DNA from: Fragilariopsis cylindrus CCMP1102 | Taxonomy: Eukaryota; Bacillariophyta; Bacillariophyceae; Bacillariales; Bacillariaceae | DNA length: 29,246 nt | Reading direction: 5' to 3' | Assembly: GCA_900095095.1 (NCBI GenBank) | Contig: FMBT01000647.1 | Coordinates: forward strand, 1-29,246 | Shown: one piece after another, positions 1 through 8,926 of the stretch | Position numbering within the stretch: the first letter of the stretch is position 1 | Layout of the letters: every line of letters starts with the position of its first letter | Program-made: the position numbers and the translations under genes | Notes under the pieces: model-generated | Databases searched by the model: none | The model's input: the letters and a program-made list of their open reading frames with translations, nothing else | Told to the model about the DNA's origin: nothing

Positions 1-875
1 ATCCGTTCTTTCTTGAAAATAATAATTTATCGCGCACCTATGCAGTAATAAGCGAAAAATTCCTTTATATCAACATGAAAATGGGATTGTATTGAATCGA
101 ACCTCCATGGATATCAATCTATAAATGTTGAGAAAGTGCCATCGTGGGCCTTGATGCTACTAGTGCAGTCACAGTTATGTCGTGCTACGGGATTTGGTCA
201 AACAGCCTGAGTCACAGATTTTCGCACTGTGTTGGTCCTAATTCTAATAGTCAACTACAGTACATGTATGTAGTAGATATTTTGTGGTGGGAAAGATGAC
301 GGTATGTCTTATCTCCTACAAAGTAGAAATAATTGCATTACTACAATTTATGAAACGTTATACTACAGTTTTCAAATCGTTATCCCATAATAGGAGTGCG
401 CCCGCCCATGTATAGGCTTGTAATGGACAATTATGGTCTACCAACTACATATGGCTAAGTTTTGGTCAATAATAGCTAGAACAAACTTGATAGATGGAAA
501 GTGTTGTATAATGAATGAAGAGAAGGATTATGTATCTGGTTTGGGGTGAAAGACCTAATTTTGGATGATTTTTGGTTGATTCCAGATGGTTGTACTAGTG
601 CCACGCTAATCATCTAATTTTTCGTAAAATTCTGCACAAAAAAACTGGCAGGAAATCAAGTCTTATCTCTTGATGGGTGTGTATTCAACCAATAGTAAAA
701 GCATGTTCTAGCTGTCAGATCCACCTAAATCAATGTAACAATGTCTTCCTATTTGTTGTCTTTAGGAGGGGTTTGCTTTTTTAGACTTAAATTTTTTCCT
801 GATCTAAGACAACGAATGGCATTGTATTGTGATGGGTTGATTTTTCAATGATCTATAGGCGTGCGGCTAACATTC
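1..875. other. Intergenic, no gene seen
   Basis: AT-rich sequence with no open frame of convincing length or composition on either strand and no recognisable RNA gene or repeat. The last part leads into the outer edge of the foldback that begins near 876; weak inverted similarity may extend outward to about 859. Confidence 0.6.
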
Positions 876-1376
876 TGCACCATTTCTCACAATAAATGCA
901 AATATTCCAACTGTTTGTTTTAGTTATTAAGTAGGGAAGGGCTTATAGCGCTGTAGGTATGGCCCATACTACAAAGCAGTCAGGGCGTATTTTATCTTAA
1001 TAAGAAGGCACGTGCTTTTGAAAGGGCTTACACTCTGTTGTCTCAAGATGGGCGCTAAACTACCCTTAAATATATGGACCCCAAAGTGGCCGTTTACTTA
1101 CAGCCATAACCGGAATCCTGTTAACAGGATTCTGATTATGGCGCTGTTAACAGCGCTACTTTTTGGGCTCCATATTTTAAAGGGGGGTTTCTCCCTCAAA
1201 AATGGGACTAAACTAGTTCTATTGGGACACAGAACATCTCCATTCAAAGGCATGTGCTTTCTTATCAGGTTTGAATAGGCCCCGTGATTTTTGTATGGGC
1301 TGCACCTATAGCGTTATAAGCCCGTACATACTTGATTATGGAAGAGCACTGTGGGAATATTGCGAGAAATGGTGCA
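876..1376. repeat. Long imperfect inverted repeat (foldback element)
   Basis: The two halves are diverged reverse complements over about 250 bp each with almost no loop. The outer ends match (TGCACCATTTCTC at 876 and its complement ending at 1376). Further matched blocks are GGGCTTATA near 939 with TATAAGCCC near 1314, and the flanks of 1060-1180. Near the centre lie two perfect palindromes around GTTAAC, at 1113-1132 (20 bp) and 1141-1156 (16 bp). The 88-codon frame at 1012-1278 lies inside and is probably not a gene. It resembles a foldback or MITE-type element, but I saw no clear target-site duplication. Confidence 0.75.
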
Positions 1377-1654
1377 CAATCATAGCTGCGCAATAACTAT
1401 TAGTTTACAAACTCAAATTATTCATGGTAGAATGTGAATCATTGTAACTCCACTTGTAGTTGTGAGTTGGTTTCACCACACCAGCTCTAGTTAAAGGACT
1501 TGAGTTCGAGTTGCCTAGTTGTAGAACCTCAATTTATTTTGTCCTCTTCTTAATCTTCTTTCTGGTCTCCAAAGTTTTCCATTTTTTTTTCCTGGGCCTT
1601 GCGGCAATAATAATTTTTGGAGGTTTGGTAGAAACTAAATTATTATAGCGTATT

Positions 1655-1995
1655 TTGCAAAAGCGGGTACCCCATACCTGCTTTTTTACAAAGCGGGTAT
1701 ACAAAGCGGGTACCCCTACCCGCTTTTTAGGGAAGCGGGTATGGAAATTATTTTATCGCTTGTTTTTACGTGCTAAGGGGTACCCGCTTTTTTCCAAAGC
1801 GGTTATCAAAAGCGGCTAGGGGTGCCCGCATTTTTACTTAGTGTTTTCTACGTAAGCGGGTACCCCTACCCGCTTTTTAGGGAAGCGGGTATGGAAATTA
1901 TTTTATCGCGTGTTTTTACGCGCTAGGGGGTACCCGCTTTTTTACAAAGCAGGTAGGGGTACCCGCTTTTGATAACTGCTTTGGAAAAAAGCGGG
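1655..1995. repeat. Cluster of short GTACCCGCTT / AAGCGGGTAC repeats
   Basis: The motif AAGCGGGTA and its complement TACCCGCTT recur many times in both orientations, so the region is self-complementary at several scales. A block of roughly 95 bp occurs twice with a 150-bp offset (from about 1704 and from about 1854) and few differences. Both copies contain the same ATGGAAATTATTTTATCGC stretch between motif copies. No coding function is apparent. It could be a decayed subterminal repeat array of a transposon. Confidence 0.8.
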
Positions 1996-2171
1996 TATAC
2001 CTCCACGATGTAAAAATAAACATGATTATTAATTTGCGACCAACCCCCACAATATGTACACTGCCGGAAGGCCCTGATAAATAAACGCGTGCTTTTATAC
2101 ACACGCGCGGAACAAACTCAAAAATTGTGCTGGTGCGCGTTTTTGTTGAAGTCACGGTAGATACGCTTGTA

Positions 2172-2373
2172 CTTCCTCCGTACACCGGAAAGTGTCTATT
2201 GGGATGAGCGTTATAGAAATTTACGATACAAAAGGACGAAGAATGAGTGATTTGAGACTACGCTTTTATTTATTATTTATTATTTTCCTCTCAATTACTC
2301 ATTCTTCGTACTTTTGTGGAGTACATTGCTATCACGCTTATTTATGTGAACGTTTACCGGTGCACGGAGGAAG
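2172..2373. mobile_element. MITE with TA-flanked inverted arms, Stowaway-like
   Basis: The element starts CTTCCTCCGTACACCGG and ends with the near-complement CCGGTGCACGGAGGAAG. The inverted similarity runs inward for about 85 bp per arm, including matching blocks CGAAGAATGAGT and ACTCATTCTTCG. Both ends are flanked by TA (2170-2171 and 2374-2375), the target duplication of Tc1/mariner-type elements. The CTCCGT core resembles the CTCCCTCCGT ends of plant Stowaway MITEs, but this is a similarity in memory, not a search. There is no coding capacity. The 64-codon frame 2192-2386 is a by-product. Confidence 0.75.
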
Positions 2374-2375
2374 TA

Positions 2376-2573
2376 TATATTATTAGAAGTATTATAATCA
2401 ATAAGCTTGCAATAACGTTAAAGTTAGTTTGAAGTTTGAAGTCCTAAAAAGTTAATCTAAAAAGATGTTGTAATTTAAATTTTAAACTTGTAATATTTAA
2501 TATCGTTACCATTATCAATTATTATCGTACCTAGGACTATTGGAATCAGAATCATATAATATTAATATTCCGC
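2376..2573. promoter_or_regulatory. AT-rich upstream region of the 2574 gene
   Basis: About 200 bp of AT-rich DNA between the MITE and the next gene. No defined promoter element can be named. The MITE end lies close enough to be part of the upstream regulatory DNA. Confidence 0.3.
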
Positions 2574-3674
2574 ATGTTACCACACCGCCACCACGTGTTC
2601 CTTTGCTACATTATCGTCGCAGTCTATCTCGAAGCCGGGTTGGGGTTGGGGCTTGGTCGTCATGCATCCGTGTCATTGTTGCTACCCAAACAATCAGTCT
2701 CAACAGAAAGCAAAGATAACAAAAAAGCGATAAAGATAACACTAAGTCCTAAGCAACAGCAACATTATCAATCGTTTCGGCAGACCATAAACGAGCTCGT
2801 TACCGGTGTTGTTCGTCGACCGGCTCGTCGAAGACTGCAACACGCACTGTATTGGTAAGAACTCGATAGCGATGATTATGTGCGGCGCGTGTACTCGCAA
2901 AATCATTTAAATAATACGATCTCTGCAACTTCCTCACCCACTTGCTAACACTATCAACACCAACCGGCCTTCCTTTGGTAAGAAGGATAACAGCCTGTGA
3001 CACAATACTTTCGGTGGTGTTGAACAAATATACTGGAATTTTGAATCTGCCTTTAGCGTTCGCGGATGTGTATGAAAAACAAGGGGTCGTACGAGAGGTG
3101 TATAGTAAACTTTTCTATTTTGCGAGAATGAGACCTCGGTTGTTGTATTCGATCGGAGCTCTTGTACGGTGTGCATCTCTTTGTACTCCCATAAGACATC
3201 TCTTGGATCCGTCGGCAAGTATAGATTGTTTGTTGATTTTTTTCTATATAGTCCTCTCCTCCCACTCCATCCTGTGTCAGCTAACTTTTCTTCGTTTGTG
3301 TTCTTAGGTTGGTGTTGGTGCGGGTATACACCTGTTTGCATTCCTGACAGGAAGCAGATGGGTCAAACCATTAATACTTGGATGGGGTACTACCAAGGTG
3401 TGTCAAACCATTAATTCTAATTCTTGCTAATTGTTTGGGAATGACGAATCAAATATATTTTGTATCGATAATTGCCATGACGTGCGATCGAGTCTAAAAT
3501 ACTTACATCCTATTGTTACTTCTTCATATATTATCTTATAATACATCATAAAAATTTACCATCAAGTGGTTCTGGCAATGGCTTGGAGCTCGTCCAGTTG
3601 AGAAAGCGTATCTCCCTATAACATTGTCGATTCATGAATGGGAGGAAAAGAAATCCAAGATTAGATGGGACTAA
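2574..3674 (+). CDS. Unrecognised membrane-type protein, four exons (235 aa)
   Basis: Proposed exons are 2574-2854, 2986-3214, 3308-3397 and 3567-3674, which join in phase to 235 residues. Intron 1 has donor GTAAGA. Intron 2 begins GCAAGT and ends TTCTTAG, so it is read as a GC-AG intron; only this join keeps an unbroken hydrophobic frame (DPS to VGVGAG). Intron 3 has donor GTGTGT and acceptor ATCAAG. Residues 8-27 form a hydrophobic leader, probably a signal peptide. Later hydrophobic stretches and the Trp-rich run KWFWQWLGARP suggest a membrane protein with a short basic tail ending KSKIRWD. I do not recognise the family. The gene converges with the transporter gene that ends at 4039. The start ATG is the first of the open frame. 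The acceptor of exon 2 is the least certain boundary, since only 2986 avoids a stop at the junction. Confidence 0.6.
3215..3307 (+). other. Probable GC-AG intron
   Basis: The donor reads TCG/GCAAGT and the acceptor CTTAG/GTT, length 93 nt, phase 0. GCAAGT is the usual consensus of the rare GC-AG class. The nearest GT (in CAAGTA) gives the wrong phase. Confidence 0.55.
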
Positions 3675-4038
3675 CAAATATTAGTAGAAAATAAGAAGTT
3701 TGCAGCGAAGTCGAAATCAATCGTAATCATAAAACAATCACATCGGAAATGAGCGGTGTTGAGCAACGATAAGATTGTAGTATCCGTGCTTAACTTTGAG
3801 GTATTGACTGTACGAAAATAAAATATCGAATAATACCACATATAGTCCTTCGAGGGAAAAGGTAGATAGCCAAATTAAGAACTAGTAGTATATTGATGGT
3901 GATATTATAAATTATTATAGTTTTCGACGAATCTACACAACCCTCTTTAGAAAAAATAGTAGCTGAGGAATAACAAAAATATCTTCACGACAGCAAGGCA
4001 GAGCATTTAGCAAATTATTCATTTGTCAAATGTTATCC
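3675..4038. other. Convergent intergenic region
   Basis: AT-rich spacer of 364 bp between two genes that end toward each other. It presumably holds both 3' untranslated regions. No hairpin or repeat of note was seen. Confidence 0.5.
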
Positions 4039-5586
4039 TTACTCTGTCTTTTTCTTTCCCCATGTTCCAAAAACATCTCCAAATGGTGCCATGACACAAA
4101 GTGCCCCACCAACGATATTTCCAAGAGTGACCGGAATAAGATTCTTGAAGAGGAATGCTTGGGTGGTAATTTCTGCACCACGAAGCATACCAAGAGGAAT
4201 AATGAACATGTTAGCGACCGAATGATCTAACCCAAGTGCGACGAAGGCTGAGATCGGAAAATATACTGCTGTCATTTTACCGATCATCGAGGTACAGCCA
4301 GATGCCATATAAACAGCCATACATACGAGCCAGTTACAGAGAATACCACGAACGAACGCAACATCCCATGGAAGTGAACACTTAGCAGTAGCGATCGCTG
4401 CAGATGCAGGACCGGAAGCCAACGTTCCACTCTTGAATGCAAGATACGCCAAGAGAAGAGATCCAACGAAATTACCCGCATAAGAAGCAACCCAATTCTT
4501 GATCAAGGCCTTGCCTTCGATTTTACCCTCCTTGTACGCAGCGGTGACGAGAGCTGTGTTACCAGTGAACAATTCGCCCCCAGTAACTTTTTAGAAAAAT
4601 TGTCATGAGAGAGAAATTTTGAGAAACAAGAAATCGTATCAGCAGCGTTATATACAGACACAGACACACACATACACAAACAGAAAGAAATGGCAGAAAA
4701 TAATATATTGCCTACCTAAAGTCATAATGAGACCAAACGGTAATCCGAAAGAACCGAAGATGATCTTTTTATTGTTTCGTTTTGTTTGTTTTGCCATAAT
4801 TTGCAATGATATTATTATTAGTAATAGTAGAAGCGAATTGATTTTTGTTGGTTAAAAAAAGGAAGTGAAATGACCAACGTTCATTGCGTGAAATTAGAAA
4901 CAGAGAAAATATAATTATCGTCACATACTTTATTCGTTGTCCTGCTTTCATACAAAAATTACATACCTTCTGCAACCCTGGATTTTCGGCCGCAATTCCT
5001 GGACATGCACTTTCAAATTGTATTGGGTAGTAAAGTATAAAAATTATTACAATGACATGATGAGGAAATAATAGGAACAGCAGAAGAAGGTAAAAAACTA
5101 TGATTCATTCACTTACCCCCCGACGGTGATCGCGAGGTACGCGCCAAACGCAATATGACAACCAGAAACAATTCCTAGTTTAAAGATGTCAATCCACGAT
5201 TTTGAGGCCTTGGCCACTCCAGCAGCCACGGCGCCTTGGTATAAGGCAGCAGGTGGCTGTGGATCGTTCGAAATAGCATAATTTGTATTCATTTGCAGTA
5301 GTAAATCATTTGCCGTAAGAAAGGATTTTTTTAAATAGAGTACACACATAGAAAGATAAAGAAACAAACAAACAAACATGCAGCGCATATTATTATTTCG
5401 CCTTACCTTGAGCTCCGGAGTGTCTACTCCAGCCGCAGCACCTCCATTCATTCGGAGGATGTTTGCCGCCGTCGTGGACGATTTCGAAAGACCAACAGTG
5501 GCCATGACAGATCCCGGCTGAACCACTGCGAAAGCGGAACTGGTGCCTGTCAACAGTGCGATGAGGAAAAGTGGCTTAGCAATCAT
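4039..5586 (-). CDS. Formate/nitrite transporter family protein, plastid-type leader
   Basis: Exons on the minus strand are 5586-5407, 5256-5117, 5009-4967, 4764-4716 and 4586-4039, which join in phase to 319 residues. All introns are GT-AG. The assembled protein matches the FNT family throughout: CPGIAAENPGLQK (about 108-121), FGSFGLPFGLIM, VTGGELFTGNT (138-148), the signature GILCNWLVCMA (218-228) and GLDHSVANM with the pore histidine near 259, where bacterial FocA-type proteins have E-H-S. FNT proteins are pentameric channels for formate or nitrite. The leader ends TGTSSAFA, with a predicted cut before Phe19, the ASAF-type motif of diatom plastid proteins. A NAR1-like role in moving nitrite into the plastid for reduction is therefore likely (inference). 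The two middle exons are only 43 and 49 nt. Formate as substrate is the main alternative. Confidence 0.88.
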
Positions 5587-6929
5587 GGTTCCGACTATTT
5601 GTATTTTGATATTTGTGTCCGATGATTAGAATTAAAATTGGCACGAGAACATCTATAATGTGTTGCGCATTGAAAATGATAGTACATCAATGGATCTTGA
5701 GGGGGGGGTACAGTAAGTTAACGATGAAATAATATTATTGTTCCTGAAGATCGGAAGAAATGTGCCGGAACGCACTCGTCGCTTCCCTAATTGCAACCTC
5801 CGGAAGGTTGTTGGTTAAATAATAATACTTTGCGCCAAAAATGTAGAGACAACAAAAAATCTTTCCCTCCAATTTGTACAATGTAGTACAGTTGAAGGTT
5901 TTACGTCAGTTACATACGCATCCAATGGAAATTGTGACAATTTTACCCGCATACCCTCACGCATGTGTTGTCTATTCGCATTGTATGCTGTTTTTGACTC
6001 AAATATAAGCAATGGCACATGCTCTTTTTGCTGTTGTTCTTTGCACCTTCTTCACGAGTCTTATTTGCTCCTAGTTAGGCTGTTCACTCAACCCCTTTCT
6101 TGTTCTCTTGTAATTCTAGTGCAAAATATTTAACATAGATAGCTTGCATCATCACATCTCACATAATAACCATCAGAATTTACAAGTTCTATATCCTGTG
6201 GATCAAGACCAAATTTGAATTCAATTCCTTATAGTGTGTGCACATAGCTCCAGTAGCTTCACATTTTGTAACATCATCTATACTTTTGGGTATCAAAACT
6301 GGATAGCTAGCAAAGTAATTCAATATTGAATCAACCTATACAGAAAGAATTCTCCAAGCCCAATTGGGGATAGAAATGTTGCTGACTTATGCTGTTAATA
6401 ATATTGAAAACATCAGCAAAAATTCTGCTTAAAATTGGAGTAATACAATCAGTAAGAAGGGTCCCTTCACAATAATATTACTGTTACACCTTGTATATGA
6501 AACAATTGCTGTTGCCAGTAGCTTTGCAGCTTGGGACCAGAGGAAAACGGAGAACTGAAAAATATGGTCTTGCAAAAGATAAAACTATTAAGGGTGTCCT
6601 TAATGATCAATGCAAATGCAAATATACAAAAAGTCTAAACCTACGGAATGGATGGTAACTGGGTGAAATTTACAGAAAAAGATTCGATACAAAATCATCA
6701 ACAATCGTTGTTTGTCTAGTGGTAGCTACATGTGGTAATACTGTAGAAGAATCATAAGGATGACTATCTGGCTAACCCTAAGTGAAACCTTAGGATTTAG
6801 TTCAGATTTAAACATTACATCCCAATTCTTCGCGGTTTGGAATTTGCAATAGATATAGATACTCTAGCGACGCATGTAATCTTGTCGAGGGTTCTCAGAC
6901 AAAATTATGTTACCATCGTCAACTTTATT
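5587..6929. other. Intergenic, no gene seen
   Basis: About 1.3 kb between two minus-strand genes. It holds the upstream region of the transporter gene and the downstream region of the TFIIF beta gene. There is a G run at 5701-5708. Short open frames here show no recognisable protein features. No RNA gene or transposon end was identified. Confidence 0.5.
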
Positions 6930-7056
6930 TTACTTCCCAGCGCCACCTTGGTATTCTTTTTTGAGTTCCCAAGTGTTCTTTTGTTCACCGGAGCGATGAT
7001 AGATCGCAATCTCTTGCAACACCTTTTTGATCTCAGTTTCAGGCCGACCACCACTG

Positions 7057-7099
<43 letters not shown>

Positions 7100-8239
7100 A
7101 GATTTGTTGTTGTGGGTGGAATGTCATTCATCTTATCGTATCGTGCTTTTCGGGAGACGGAGAAACGAAAACACGAAAATAAATACTTACGATGCCGCTC
7201 GTAAATCTTTAGTAGTCCAATATGGTTTGTCTTCGTACAATTGAAATATAATTGATTTCACTGGTTCCTCCGGTGCGAATCGACGCCTTTTGTTCCCATT
7301 GCGACCTTGTCCAGTAGACAAAGCAAGTTTGTAAGCAGCGGCTTGTTGTTGCTGAGATTCCATTAGTCGCTTTCCAAATAAGTGAACGGCGTCACCGAAA
7401 CCCTGCTTGGCAGTAGAATTTGATGCGGTACTCATGTGTTTGTTTTTGTTGGTGTTTGCGCCGGTACTCTTTGATTGTTGTACGACCTGAAAAATTGATT
7501 GGAAATAAAATACAATAACTATGAGCTTGAAAGCACAAAAGGACGTAGGATTTAATTCAAAAAAAGAACACATAAAACATGGAACAATTAACAAAGATAA
7601 TACCTGATTGCTATCAACCGGTTTTACAAACCGTTGGTTGTGAACAGTTGTGCTCAGGATGCGGCTCTTGCACAAGGCACGATATTTGGCGTCTTGGACG
7701 ACCTGTAGATTTGCAGTCCTAGAAACTTTTCCGTGTATTTTAACGGAACCGTTGGCATTTCTGCTGAATGGATGGAGTGTGGGCAATTTTTTCGTCATGG
7801 CCTGTAAAGAGTAGTGAAGAGGAAGTTGTTGTTGCTGTTGACTACTACTTGTAGGACCACCATTACCGATGCTTCCATTCGCGACGTTTGGATCGACATC
7901 TACCTCCAGCGACGGTTTTATTTTTTTGAGATTAGGACCTTTTCCTTTTTCACCTTTGCGAAACACGAGTTCTCCAAGAACGCTCCCTGGAGGGCAATCC
8001 TCCCACGCTGAGGCCAATTTGGGTGCTGTAAAATCACGATTAAGTTAGTATCTTTATCACAAATTCATACGATGATCGTATTATGGTTTTCTTCAGAACA
8101 ACTTACGAATTCTTATCATCCAACATTCTTTTTCTGAATCTACGAGATCCAAATTGCCGTACGAATTCGCGGTTACTTTGTCGATGCTTTCGTTGTCATT
8201 GTCGTTAATGTAATCCGTACCAGCTTCGGGTGACGACAT
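6930..8239 (-). CDS. TFIIF beta subunit (RAP30-like), general transcription factor
   Basis: Four exons on the minus strand, 8239-8107, 8025-7604, 7486-7191 and 7053-6930, join in phase to 324 residues; all introns are GT-AG. The order of conserved parts fits RAP30. CWMIRIPPKLASAWED (about 39-55) matches the N-terminal dimerisation domain, and the KIHGKVSRTANLQVVQDAKY region followed by CKSRI matches its second half. The C-terminal winged helix starts near KSIIFQLYEDKPYWTTKDL and continues across the last intron as RPETEIKKVLQEIAIY, then KNTWELKKEYQ, where human RAP30 has similar residues. TFIIF binds RNA polymerase II, stabilises the initiation complex and helps start-site selection. Diatom-specific features are a glutamine run in the middle and a Gln/Ala-rich linker before the winged helix. 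The start is the first ATG of exon 1. The gene is divergent from the 8927 gene. Confidence 0.9.
7065..7096 (-). repeat. (GA)16 microsatellite inside TFIIF beta intron 3
   Basis: A 32-nt pure GA tract on the + strand reads as (TC)16 on the coding strand. It ends about a dozen nucleotides before the acceptor TACAG of the last exon, so it occupies the polypyrimidine-tract position. Confidence 0.95.
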
Positions 8240-8926
8240 TTTGATATCGCTATCTCTCTTTTATAAGAAAGTTATTAATAGTTTGTGGCGTTTTAATCTT
8301 TTATCCCCATCATTTGATTCATTCGAGATTGACTTCGTACAGTAAGTACTGTAGTAGAGTACTGTATGTAGCTAGCTTCCTACTCTGATGGATGATCGAT
8401 CATTCATATCGGTTCGGGGAAAGAAAAAGTTTAGATAAATTTCCAACTCCCCCGGTGTAAAGAATTAACTTAAGCGAAATTGGACTCGTGACTTATTGAG
8501 TCACGCTAAATTTCAGCAACGAAATGATAGCGAATAGCGATTCGCAGGAAAACCTTACTTTTAGTAGTTGAGGCGTATATTAAAAATTTTAAAAGCTGAG
8601 AAAAAGGAAAAGTTGCATTGTCCACGATAGGTTGAAACCAACAGTGACAACTGGTATACTATGCGGTAATAAGTTTGCCGTTACTTTTTTTGCGGCAAGA
8701 TGTCTCCAACAGACGATAGAAACCACAACATCGTCAGGTTGATGAACTAGTTTTGATTTGAAACGTTGGATCATAAGAATTTGGAAGAGTCGAGTCTCAA
8801 GAAAATATAGAACACACACAAATAACAATAACAAAGGATTGTAAAAGCAAACATAAATAAAAAAAAGACAGCGATTTTTTGGAAGCAAAAGCAGCAACAA
8901 CAAGAACATCAATTGAGAAGGACATA
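8240..8926. promoter_or_regulatory. Shared upstream region of two divergent genes
   Basis: This 687-bp spacer separates the starts of the TFIIF beta gene and the 8927 gene. It contains inverted TACAGTA/TACTGTA arms at about 8338-8356, another AGTACTGTA just downstream, and the AP-1-like palindrome at 8487-8505. The part next to 8927 is rich in A and CA and probably forms the 5' untranslated region. A bidirectional promoter is plausible but not shown. Confidence 0.45.
8487..8505. promoter_or_regulatory. Inverted repeat with a bZIP (TGAGTCA) site
   Basis: CGTGACT and AGTCACG form perfect 7-bp arms around TATTG. The right half contains TGAGTCA, the consensus bound by AP-1/GCN4-type bZIP factors, which are numerous in diatoms. 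The position between two divergent genes suits a regulatory role (inference). Confidence 0.35.

Noticed and set aside
1012..1278. 88-codon frame in the foldback
   Set aside because: It lies across the axis of the inverted repeat and its composition follows from the palindromes.
2934..3341. 135-codon minus-strand frame
   Set aside because: It is antisense to exons 2 and 3 of the + strand gene, whose joined frame has splice sites and membrane segments. The minus frame has no recognisable motif.
6714..6790. tRNA-like stretch starting TCTAGTGGTAGC
   Set aside because: It resembles an A box but has no matching B box or cloverleaf pairing.
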